A program made the translations under genes and the position numbers. Below are positions 20,457 through 27,284 of a stretch of DNA of 64,000 bases, one piece after another; positions within the stretch are counted from its first letter, which is position 1; each line of letters opens with the position of its first letter. The stretch is taken from the NCBI RefSeq assembly GCF_003149535.1, contig NZ_QGDB01000007.1, positions 1 to 64,000 of the forward strand. The letters are read 5' to 3'. Source of the DNA: Falsochrobactrum shanghaiense. Lineage in GTDB: Bacteria > Pseudomonadota > Alphaproteobacteria > Rhizobiales > Rhizobiaceae. The notes beneath the pieces are model-generated. The model worked only from the letters and a program-made list of their open reading frames with translations, was not told where the DNA came from and did no database searches.

Positions 20457-20516
20457 CCCGAGAGCGTCGATGGTGAGGATGCGGGCGAAGGTGCCGACCC
20501 GTCCGATCCCGATGCG

Positions 20517-21398
20517 GTGCAGCGCGCGGTTATCACCGTCGGCGGCGAGCCGGTCCCGGACGGCGATGAAGAGGAGGACGATGCCGTCAAGCCGCTGCCC
20601 GAGCGGCTGGTGACCGACCTGACCGCCTGGCGGACGCTGGCGTTGCGCAATGCGCTTGCCGAGAATCCGCGCGTCGCCATGACGGCGCTGCTGCACAAGC
20701 TGGTTCTCGATACTTTCGAGCGCACCGCCACCTCGGGAACCAGCCTCTATGCCGCCGTGCGTCACATCTATCTTCCCACGGATGCGACCGGGCTCGCTGA
20801 CAGCGCCGCCGCGAAGATGATCGACGAGCGCGCGGACGCCTGGCGGGGCGACATCCCCGCTGGCGATGACGACCGGCTCTGGGACTGGATCGACGGTCTC
20901 GACGATGCCAGCCGCCTGGCGCTGCTCGCCCATTGCGTCAGTTTCGGGGTCAACGCGCTTTACGAGCGGCCCAACCCCTATTCGGGGAATGGCATCTCGC
21001 AGCACGGTCTCGACCGCCGCATGGCCGAGGCCGAACGGCTGGCACAGGCCACCGGCCTCGATCTCGTCGAAGCGGGCTGGAGGCCCACGGTCGAGAACTA
21101 CCTGGGTCGCGTGACCAAGACCCGCATCATCGAGGCGGTGCGCGAGGGCGCCGGCGATCGCGCGGCCGATCTCATCGCGCATCTCAAGAAGGGCGATATG
21201 GCGAAGGAGGCCGAACGGCTCCTGGCCGATACCGGCTGGCTGCCGGAGCCGCTGCGCCCCGCCATCGAGGCGCAGGCCGTGGATGGCGCGACCGATCAGG
21301 ACGAGGACAGCGTGGCGCTGCCCGACTTCCTCGCCGGTGGCCATGAGGACACGGCCGAGGCCGCCGACGATCCAGAGGCCCTCGTCGCCGCCGAGTGA
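20517..21398 (+). CDS. ParB C-terminal part, in frame after the TAA
   Basis: This 293-codon stretch is in the same frame as the ParB part upstream, with 20 sense codons between the TAA and its first GTG (20517). It contains LPERLVTDLTAWRTLALRNALAENP, a helical region (DRLWDWIDGLDDASRLALLAHC) and PTVENYLGRVTKTRIIEAV, which form the usual C-terminal half of ICE ParB proteins. No convincing Shine-Dalgarno sequence precedes the GTG, so separate translation is doubtful. Production would need readthrough of TAA, internal initiation or an error in the sequence. Confidence 0.65.
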   Translation: MQRAVITVGGEPVPDGDEEEDDAVKPLPERLVTDLTAWRTLALRNALAENPRVAMTALLHKLVLDTFERTATSGTSLYAAVRHIYLPTDATGLADSAAAKMIDERADAWRGDIPAGDDDRLWDWIDGLDDASRLALLAHCVSFGVNALYERPNPYSGNGISQHGLDRRMAEAERLAQATGLDLVEAGWRPTVENYLGRVTKTRIIEAVREGAGDRAADLIAHLKKGDMAKEAERLLADTGWLPEPLRPAIEAQAVDGATDQDEDSVALPDFLAGGHEDTAEAADDPEALVAAE

Positions 21399-21452
21399 CG
21401 CGCAGCAGCGGGGCGGCCTCCGCCGCCCCGCATTCCATCCCTTCCATCTGAA

Positions 21453-21489
21453 GGCCCGGCATCTCGCCGGGCCGCTTTCGTTTCAGGAG
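21453..21489 (+). promoter_or_regulatory. Hairpin-RBS leader, family B copy 1
   Basis: GGCCCGGC (21453-21460), loop ATCTC, GCCGGGCC (21466-21473), then GCTTTCGTTTCAGGAG (21474-21489) and the ATG at 21497. Copies precede the genes at 22045 and 35154 with the same CGTTTCAGGAG tail. It resembles a terminator/attenuator hairpin fused to a ribosome binding site. Confidence 0.65.
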
Positions 21490-21496
21490 CAAGATC

Positions 21497-21973
21497 ATGT
21501 CCGCTTCCCTCATTTTCGACATTGCGCCTCTCGGCTCGCTCGTGGCCTATAGCGACGGCCAGCCGAAACCGCCCGCACGTTTCACCAAGAAGCTCGCCGC
21601 GTGGAAATCCCGCAACGGGGCCGGTCGCCTCGTGCGCAAGGAACCGGGCCGCGAGCGCCCGACCTACACGACGCCGCCGTCCTTCACCCTGCATGAGGGT
21701 GATTTCGGCGAAGGCGGCATCATCCTCATCACCATCATGCGCAGCTACGGCATCGACAGCGATCTGAGCTTCCGGGTTGTCGAACGCCCGAAGATCGGTC
21801 AGGTCCGTGTTGTGCAGGATGTCGGAGAGAACGTCGAATTGCTGCACCTCGCGGAGAACCACGAGGCGGCCGAACTCTGGCTAGCCAGGAACGGCTACAG
21901 CCGCGCGCGCCTCGAGGAGATCACCGCCGACGAGGCAGGCGCCGATGCCGTCGAGGGTCGAGCTGCCGCGTGA
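21497..21973 (+). CDS. Conserved ICE hypothetical protein
   Basis: The 158-residue protein begins MSASLIFDIAPLGSLVAYSDG, carries a basic segment (PARFTKKLAAWKSRNGAGRLVRKEPG) and a strand-rich centre (FGEGGIILITIMRSYGI). No catalytic motif is recognised. It follows parB and is preceded by a family-B hairpin-RBS. The next gene starts 71 bases after its stop behind a second family-B hairpin. Its position among ardC, DUF2958, parB and DUF6117 genes suggests an ICE establishment role, by association only. Confidence 0.75.
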   Translation: MSASLIFDIAPLGSLVAYSDGQPKPPARFTKKLAAWKSRNGAGRLVRKEPGRERPTYTTPPSFTLHEGDFGEGGIILITIMRSYGIDSDLSFRVVERPKIGQVRVVQDVGENVELLHLAENHEAAELWLARNGYSRARLEEITADEAGADAVEGRAAA

Positions 21974-21995
21974 CCATCGCCGATCCCGTTCATCC

Positions 21996-22038
21996 GGCCC
22001 GCTTGTCCCGTGACGGCGGGCCTTCTTCGTTTCAGGAG
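21996..22038 (+). promoter_or_regulatory. Hairpin-RBS leader, family B copy 2
   Basis: GGCCCGC (21996-22002) pairs with GCGGGCC (22016-22022), followed by TTCTTCGTTTCAGGAG (22023-22038) and the ATG at 22045. The loop is longer than in copies 1 and 3 and contains CCCGTGACGG, but the stem and the CGTTTCAGGAG tail are shared. Confidence 0.65.
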
Positions 22039-22044
22039 AACACA

Positions 22045-22311
22045 ATGGCCATTCCCGATCCCGTTCGAACGAACTTCGACACTCTGCTTCGTGCTGCCGA
22101 TGACGGCAATCTCGCCCTTATGGAATGCCTCGACGCCGCGACCCGTGAGACACGCTATGTCCTGTGCGCGGTCGGCCGCGACGGGGGTGATTACGTCTTC
22201 ACGCCGTTCGGCCATCTCGCAAGCGGCAACCCCTATGACGCCTATCTGCCGCCGGATCCCGACGATCCTGCCGGCTTTGTCGAGAAGGCCGAAGATGGGG
22301 GCGCATCATGA
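22045..22311 (+). CDS. DUF6117-like small ICE protein
   Basis: The 88-residue protein reads MAIPDPVRTNFDTLLRAADD, then DAATRETRYVLCAVGRDGGDYVFTPFGHLA and ends in acidic residues. The order of segments fits the DUF6117 family found in alphaproteobacterial ICEs; no function is known. The ATG at 22045, six bases after CAGGAG, was preferred to an upstream in-frame start at 21970 inside the hairpin leader. It overlaps the next gene by four bases. Confidence 0.78.
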   Translation: MAIPDPVRTNFDTLLRAADDGNLALMECLDAATRETRYVLCAVGRDGGDYVFTPFGHLASGNPYDAYLPPDPDDPAGFVEKAEDGGAS

Positions 22312-22604
22312 TGACGGTCGATGAAATCTTCGCCGATGACCGCCGCAATCCGCCATCGGAGCGCTCGCTTCCCTGGGAGGAAACCCGCAACGGCGTCACC
22401 GTCATCGTGGAACCGAAACCGCATTGGGCCGAGGACATGCGCGCCTTCCGGCTCGATGCCCGCGAATACTGCCGCTATGCCGACTGGACGGCCCATGGCG
22501 CCCGGACGCGCTTTTTCGGTCATATCGACACCTCCGGCGACGATGTGATGATGAAGGCCCGCGCCATGATCGCCCGCGAAATCGCCGATGGGTTCTGGGA
22601 CTGA
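22308..22604 (+). CDS. Hypothetical protein coupled to the DUF6117-like gene
   Basis: The 98-residue protein begins MMTVDEIFADDRRNPPSERSL and contains VTVIVEPKPHWAEDMRAFRLD and a C-terminal helix (DDVMMKARAMIAREIADGFWD). No named domain is recognised. Its start overlaps the upstream stop (ATGATG), so it is translationally coupled. It is the last intact gene before the region disturbed by a degraded inverted copy and the mer transposon. Confidence 0.7.
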   Translation: MMTVDEIFADDRRNPPSERSLPWEETRNGVTVIVEPKPHWAEDMRAFRLDAREYCRYADWTAHGARTRFFGHIDTSGDDVMMKARAMIAREIADGFWD

Positions 22605-22664
22605 CCGGCCCTGAAAGCCGAACCTTGCACACGGGGCTATCGGGTATCGCTGCACAAGCAGCGA

Positions 22665-22873
22665 TGGATCGAGTTCGAGCTTCACCATTGCGCCAACTCC
22701 TTGGTGTTGTGGGGGCAACGGGTTCCGTCCCCGGCCTGAAACACACCCTGAATATCCGCCGGCAACGAGGCTGGCGCAGCAAAGCATCTGCGACGGGTTT
22801 CCGGCACCGGCTCGACGCAAAGCACCATCCCCCGCTTCCATTCGCTAACCTTGGTCCGACCGTCTCTTTGCAT
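22665..22873 (-). pseudogene. Degraded inverted copy of the small gene split by the mer transposon
   Basis: On the minus strand this stretch encodes CFAAPASLPADIQGVFQAGDGT and, in another frame, MVKLELDP. The intact counterpart (23029 plus 32833) has AFAASLATTLMVVIVVFQAGDGT and MVKLELDPFG. At DNA level the VFQAGDGT codons match at 22 of 24 bases, and the MVKLELD codons are the same in both copies. The two conserved blocks are out of frame here (56 bases apart), so the copy is broken. It fills the otherwise gene-free stretch 22605-23028. Confidence 0.55.
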
Positions 22874-23028
22874 TCAACCCCGGTGGGGTCGGCTTACGCG
22901 CGCGTGCCGCCCTCGGGGATTCGGAAAGAATCCGAACGCCCGAGGGTGATTGCAGATCCGGTCAGACACTTCGGGCGCCTGTCGCGCGGGGGATGGTCCC
23001 CCGCCTCCAAAGACAGGAGCCGGAACCC

Positions 23029-23125
23029 ATGTCCTACGCAGATGCCACCGCTTTCGCCGCCAGCCTCGCCACCACGCTGATGGTCGTGATCGTCGTGTTC
23101 CAGGCCGGGGACGGCACCCACGGCG
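23029..23125 (+). pseudogene. 5' half of a 54-codon ICE gene split by the mer transposon
   Basis: ATG at 23029, preceded by AGACAGGAG, opens MSYADATAFAASLATTLMVV and continues through VFQAGDGTHG to the 6-base sequence ACGGCG (23120-23125), after which the transposon begins. The frame then runs into transposon DNA and stops. Joining ACGGCG here to ACGGCG at 32827-32832 restores an open frame into MPADEFDGDEEMVKLELDPFG and a stop. The intact protein would be small, with one hydrophobic segment. Confidence 0.8.
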
Positions 23126-23148
23126 TTTATCTGAACAGTCAAGCTGTC

Positions 23149-23589
23149 TCACTGGCATTTCGCTGAGCTCGCCGGCTCCCGGAACAGCGTCTCGATCAGC
23201 GGACATTCCCGCCGATTGCCTTCTGTGCATTGGGCCACCACGTCCTTCAGCACTCGCTCCATGCGTTTCAGGTCGGCGATCTTTTCACGCACGTCGTCGA
23301 GATGCGCGGCGGCAACGGCGCTTGCCTCGGCGCAGGGCTGGTCGCGCTCGTCGACGAGGCGCAGCAGTTCACGGACTTCATCGAGGGAGAAGCCGAGCTC
23401 GCGCGCCCGCAAGACGAAGCGAAGCCGTCGCTCGTGGGTGCTGTCGTAGCTGCGATAGCCGCTCGCCGTGCGCGGCGGCTCCGGCAGGAGGCCGACCTTC
23501 TCGTAATAGCGGACCGTCTCCAGATTGCACCCTGTGCGCTGTGCGAGTTCGGCGCGCTTGAGGCCTTTCACGCCAGCGTGATCGCGCAT
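23149..23589 (-). CDS. merR: MerR, mercury-responsive regulator
   Basis: The 146-residue MerR-family protein has an N-terminal winged HTH (LKRAELAQRTGCNLETVRYY) and a dimer helix. The three mercury-binding cysteines are C86 (RDQPC), C121 (AQC) and C129 (REC), with spacing close to Tn501 MerR C82/C117/C126. It is divergent from merT and the shared 85-base gap contains a MerR-type promoter. Without Hg(II) it represses, and with Hg(II) it underwinds the long-spacer promoter to activate merTPF-BA. Its 3' end lies 23 bases from the transposon end. Confidence 0.95.
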   Translation of the reverse strand: MRDHAGVKGLKRAELAQRTGCNLETVRYYEKVGLLPEPPRTASGYRSYDSTHERRLRFVLRARELGFSLDEVRELLRLVDERDQPCAEASAVAAAHLDDVREKIADLKRMERVLKDVVAQCTEGNRRECPLIETLFREPASSAKCQ

Positions 23590-23602
23590 CCAAAAATACC
23601 CC

Positions 23603-23634
23603 TTGACCCTGTAGTTGCTACAGACCGCACATTA
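23603..23634 (+). promoter_or_regulatory. mer operator-promoter
   Basis: A -35 TTGACC (23603-23608) is followed by the dyad CTGTAG-TTG-CTACAG (23609-23623) and a -10-like CACATT about 19 bases after the -35. The over-long spacer filled by the dyad is the hallmark of MerR-activated promoters. It drives merT and overlaps the divergent merR promoter. Confidence 0.88.
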
Positions 23635-23674
23635 GCGCCTGGATAGGTTTTCGACAAGAAGAGCGAGGTCGAAC

Positions 23675-24100
23675 ATGAATGCATCCCGACACGGACCAGC
23701 AGACGTTGCACCGACTGCGGCAAACCTGACGACGCCAGAGCGAAGCGAGGCCGGGCGACAGCGCCTGGTCGCCGTCGGCGGCATACTCGGCGCCATCGCC
23801 GCCTCGTCCTGTTGCATCATTCCGCTCGTCCTGTTCAGCCTCGGCATCGGCGGCGCCTGGATCGGCAATCTGACGGCGCTTGCGCCCTACAAGCCACTGT
23901 TTGTCGCCGCAACGGCGGGCATGCTCGGCTACGGCTTCTACCTTGTCTACTGGAAGCCGCGACAGGCCTGTGCCGATGGGGCTGCCTGCACGCGCGCCGT
24001 CCCCAGCCGCCTCGTTCAGATCGCGCTCTGGTTCGCGACCGTACTCGTCGCCGCTGCTTTCGCCTTCGACTACGTCGCGCCGCTGCTGCTTTCCGCCTGA
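23675..24100 (+). CDS. merT: MerT, inner-membrane mercuric ion transporter
   Basis: The 141-residue protein has three hydrophobic segments. The first contains the vicinal pair C46-C47 (ASSCCIIP) and the cytoplasmic loop carries C99 and C105 (ACADGAAC), the residues that relay Hg(II) inward in MerT. The N-terminus is about 25 residues longer than classical MerT. It is the first gene after the mer promoter and works with periplasmic MerP and cytoplasmic MerA to import Hg(II) for reduction. Confidence 0.94.
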   Translation: MNASRHGPADVAPTAANLTTPERSEAGRQRLVAVGGILGAIAASSCCIIPLVLFSLGIGGAWIGNLTALAPYKPLFVAATAGMLGYGFYLVYWKPRQACADGAACTRAVPSRLVQIALWFATVLVAAAFAFDYVAPLLLSA

Positions 24101-24120
24101 CACCAAGAGGAGACTACCCC

Positions 24121-24414
24121 ATGAGGAAGAGTTTGAGCGCTTTCACTTTGATCGCGTCGGTGATGACTGCGCCTGCCGCCTTCGCCGCCGAACGCACTGT
24201 GACGTTTGCCGTCGACAACATGACCTGCGCCTCGTGCCCCTACATCGTGAAGACCACGATGGCGGCAATCCCCGGTGTCGCGAAGGTGACCGTCTCCTTC
24301 GAGGCGAAGTCCGCGACCGTGACCTTCGACGACGCTAAGACGAGCACCGATGCCATCGCAGCCGCCAGCATGAATGCTGGTTATCCGGCCCACCCGACGC
24401 AGCAAGGCAGCTAG
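24121..24414 (+). CDS. merP: MerP, periplasmic mercury-binding protein
   Basis: The 97-residue protein has a signal peptide (about 1-22, ending AFAA) and an HMA domain with MTCASC (C36, C39) that binds Hg(II) and passes it to MerT. The ATG at 24121 follows AAGAGGAG; the in-frame open sequence upstream (from 23812) lies inside merT and is spurious. The stop abuts the merF start directly (24414/24415). Confidence 0.95.
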   Translation: MRKSLSAFTLIASVMTAPAAFAAERTVTFAVDNMTCASCPYIVKTTMAAIPGVAKVTVSFEAKSATVTFDDAKTSTDAIAAASMNAGYPAHPTQQGS

Positions 24415-24663
24415 ATGACTGATCGCGCCGTAATCCGCGCAGGTGCCGTTGGCGCCGTCCTCGCCGCGATCTGCTGCGCGGCGCCGCTCCTCGCCGTCGG
24501 CCTGTCTCTGGCGGGTCTTGGCACGTGGCTGACAGGTGTGGGTGCAGTGGTGCTTCCCCTGATCGTCGCGGGCTTCGGCTTCGGCGCGTGGGGGCCCCAT
24601 CATCGCCGGGCAAGAGCCACGGCCTATGAGACGAAGATTCGCAAGGAAGGCGTGAAGCCATGA
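24415..24663 (+). CDS. merF: MerF, mercury transport protein
   Basis: The 82-residue protein has two membrane helices. The first contains the Cys pair C20-C21 (LAAICCAAPLL), characteristic of MerF; a second Cys pair of classical MerF is not visible in the tail (RRARATAYETKIRKEGVKP). It starts immediately after merP and overlaps merBA by four bases, so the genes are coupled. It provides a second Hg(II) uptake route beside MerT. Confidence 0.88.
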   Translation: MTDRAVIRAGAVGAVLAAICCAAPLLAVGLSLAGLGTWLTGVGAVVLPLIVAGFGFGAWGPHHRRARATAYETKIRKEGVKP

Positions 24664-26897
24664 ACGATTGCTGTGCAACCTCCTCCCGGGACAACCCGGC
24701 CGTTTCTCAGCCCGCGACACTGGCGAGCTTTGCCGTTCGACCGGGCGTAACGTTTCCGGATTGGTCGGCGGTCACGTCGCCTGTGGTCAAGAACGCTCTG
24801 CAGGCGATGGTCGGGTCCGACCACGTGCTCAATCGCTGGAGCGGTTACGATCCCGCCACCGACAGGGTGCGTGTTGCGTTGCTCCGACTCTACGCCGACC
24901 ACGGGGGTGCCCCGACCATAAGCGCGCTTGCGGAGCGTACAAAACTCAGTGAGATGGTCATCCGGCCACTGCTCGACGAGCTCCGCCGGCGCGACCTCGT
25001 CGTTCTCGATGGCGAGCTGATCGTCGGCGCCTATCCGTTCAGCGATCATAACACCGGCCATCGGGTCACTCTGGACGGACGCACGCTGAATGCAATGTGC
25101 GCGGTCGACGCGCTGGGCATCGGTGCCATGACCGATCGCGACACCGCGATCGCCTCGCCCTGCGGCCATTGCGGCGCACTGATCCGGATCACCACGCAGG
25201 ACCGAGGGCGGGCACTCGCCGACGTCGAGCCACAGTCGGCCGTCATGTGGCAGAGCGTCCGTTATGAAGGCGGCTGCGCCGCGAGCTCGCTCTGCGCGAC
25301 GACCGCTTTTTTCTGCTCGGACGAGCATCTTTCCGCCTGGCGCGACGAACGTTCCACCGACGAGCCAGGTTTCCGGCTGTCGATCGAGGAAGGACTGGAA
25401 GCCGGCCGTGCTCTGTTCGGGCCGAGCCTCGCTGGTCTCGATGTGGCGTCGAAGAGCCTGGTGGTCGCCAACCGACCCTTGCGCACAAACGGTCGCAATG
25501 GAGGCGCTTACGATCTCGTCGTCATCGGCGCCGGCTCGGCCGGCTTCTCGGCCTCGATCACGGCCGCCGATCAGGGCGCACAGGTGGCGCTCATCGGCAG
25601 TGGCACCATCGGCGGCACCTGCGTCAATGTCGGCTGCGTGCCGTCGAAGACCCTGATCCGCGCGGCCGAGACGCTTCATAACGCTCGCGTGGCGGCACGT
25701 TTTGCCGGCATTACTGCTGAAGCCGAACTGACAGACTGGCGCGGAACCGTTCGTCAGAAGGACACGCTCGTGTCTGGGCTGCGCCAGGCCAAATACGCGG
25801 ACCTGCTCCCCGCGTACAATGGTATCGCCTATCGCGACGGGCCGGCTCGCCTCCTCGACGGCGGTGTCGAAGTTGACGGCGCGCGTATTGCCGCTGGCAA
25901 GATCATTATCGCAACCGGCGCGCGGCCGGCAGTTCCTGCTATTCCTGGCCTCGAGACCGTACCGTATCTCACCAGTACGACGGCGCTCGACCTCGAGGAA
26001 CTGCCGCGATCGCTGCTGGTGATCGGCGGCGGTTATATCGGCGCGGAGCTCGCCCAGATGTTCGCCCGTGCCGGCGTCAAGGTGACCCTCGTCTGCCGGT
26101 CCCGACTGCTCCCCGAGGCCGAGCCCGAGATCGGCGCGGCGCTCACGGGGTATTTCGAGGATGAAGGCATCACCGTTATCTCCGGCATCGCTTACCGCGC
26201 GATCCGCAAAACCGAGGGCCGAGCGTCACTGACCGTCACGCGTGACGGTCACGATGTCCAGATCGACGCCGATCAGGTGCTGATCACCACGGGCCGCACG
26301 CCCAACATCGAAGGCCTTGGGCTGGCCGAGCACGGGATCACCGTCTCGGCGAAGGGCGGCATCGTGGTCGACGACCGCATGCGCACGACCAAGGCTGGCG
26401 TCTATGCCGCCGGCGACGTCACCGGCCGCGACCAGTTCGTCTACATGGCCGCCTATGGCGCCAAGCTCGCCGCCAAGAACGCCCTCAATGGCGACAGCCT
26501 GCGCTACGATAACAGCGCCATGCCCGCTATCGTCTTCACCGATCCGCAGGTCGCAAGCGTAGGTCTCACCGAGGCGGCGGCGCGTGCGGCCGGGCATGAG
26601 ATCCGCGTTTCGACGATCGGTCTCGATCAGGTGCCGCGCGCACTCGCCGCCCGCGACACTCGTGGGCTTATCAAGCTCGTGGCCGATGCTGCTGGCGGTC
26701 GTTTGCTCGGCGCCCACATCCTCGCGCCGGAAGGTGCCGACAGCATTCAGACCGCGGCTCTCGCGATCCGCCAGGGTCTCACCGTCGATGACCTCGCGGA
26801 CACGATCTTTCCTTACCTCACCACGGTCGAGGGGCTGAAGCTCGCAGCACTTTCGTTCGGCAAGGACATCGCCAAACTCTCCTGCTGCGCCGGGTGA
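24660..26897 (+). CDS. merBA: MerBA: organomercurial lyase fused to mercuric reductase
   Basis: The 745-residue fusion has a MerB domain at about 20-265 with C147-x-x-D150 (MCAVDAL) and C206 (EGGCAASS), matching the catalytic Cys-Asp-Cys set that breaks the C-Hg bond. From about residue 283 MerA follows: FAD-binding DLVVIGAGSAGFSA, redox-active C321/C326 (GTCVNVGCVPSK), NAD-binding VIGGGYIGAELAQ and the C-terminal Cys pair C742-C743 that hands Hg(II) to the active site. An N-terminal HMA domain is absent. Fusion would pass Hg(II) released from organomercury directly to the reductase. It overlaps merF by four bases and faces the transposase block. Confidence 0.95.
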   Translation: MNDCCATSSRDNPAVSQPATLASFAVRPGVTFPDWSAVTSPVVKNALQAMVGSDHVLNRWSGYDPATDRVRVALLRLYADHGGAPTISALAERTKLSEMVIRPLLDELRRRDLVVLDGELIVGAYPFSDHNTGHRVTLDGRTLNAMCAVDALGIGAMTDRDTAIASPCGHCGALIRITTQDRGRALADVEPQSAVMWQSVRYEGGCAASSLCATTAFFCSDEHLSAWRDERSTDEPGFRLSIEEGLEAGRALFGPSLAGLDVASKSLVVANRPLRTNGRNGGAYDLVVIGAGSAGFSASITAADQGAQVALIGSGTIGGTCVNVGCVPSKTLIRAAETLHNARVAARFAGITAEAELTDWRGTVRQKDTLVSGLRQAKYADLLPAYNGIAYRDGPARLLDGGVEVDGARIAAGKIIIATGARPAVPAIPGLETVPYLTSTTALDLEELPRSLLVIGGGYIGAELAQMFARAGVKVTLVCRSRLLPEAEPEIGAALTGYFEDEGITVISGIAYRAIRKTEGRASLTVTRDGHDVQIDADQVLITTGRTPNIEGLGLAEHGITVSAKGGIVVDDRMRTTKAGVYAAGDVTGRDQFVYMAAYGAKLAAKNALNGDSLRYDNSAMPAIVFTDPQVASVGLTEAAARAAGHEIRVSTIGLDQVPRALAARDTRGLIKLVADAAGGRLLGAHILAPEGADSIQTAALAIRQGLTVDDLADTIFPYLTTVEGLKLAALSFGKDIAKLSCCAG

Positions 26898-26909
26898 GCA
26901 CAATCGGCG

Positions 26910-27284
26910 TCAAGGGCGTTTCCTGCCGATGATCGGTATGACGTCGGCGGTGCGGTTATCGCGCCGCCGTTCCATAAGCTGGCACAGCGCGCGGACTTGA
27001 CGATGCTGGGCGAGCACGGTTTCGACGGCGCGCCGCTCATGTTCGGCCCGGGCCGTCCCCGCCGGCCGATCCGTCGCGTTGCGCCGGGCTCTCGACTCGG
27101 CAACTGCATGGCGGAAGGCTTCCAGCACCTCGGAAGCGCGGTTCGCGGTCGCGCGACTGACACCTGCCTCGATGGCCAGATTCACAACCGTCAGCCTGCC
27201 ATCAGCCACGCGGGGGCACCCATAAAGGAGGCGCGCCATCGCCTCACGAAGCGCCTGTTCCGTGGCTGCACTGACCGGCTTCAT
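26910..27284 (-). CDS. Small HTH protein of the Tn554-like block (TnpC/DUF6262-like)
   Basis: The 124-residue protein has an HTH (LTVVNLAIEAGVSRATANRAS) and a basic helical tail with VLAQHRQVRALCQLMERRRDN. Size, composition and position after the recombinases match the TnpC-type accessory of Tn554-family transposons, which influences the orientation or frequency of transposition. The start at 27284 (MKPVSAATE) overlaps the preceding recombinase stop by four bases; the longer frame from 27470 lies inside that gene. It converges on merBA with a 12-base gap. Confidence 0.75.
   Translation of the reverse strand: MKPVSAATEQALREAMARLLYGCPRVADGRLTVVNLAIEAGVSRATANRASEVLEAFRHAVAESRARRNATDRPAGTARAEHERRAVETVLAQHRQVRALCQLMERRRDNRTADVIPIIGRKRP

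Noticed and set aside
19296..21344. Minus-strand ORF of 682 codons opposite parB
   Set aside because: The plus strand encodes a recognisable ParB; long antisense frames are expected at this GC content. Its openness does not rescue the plus-strand TAA.
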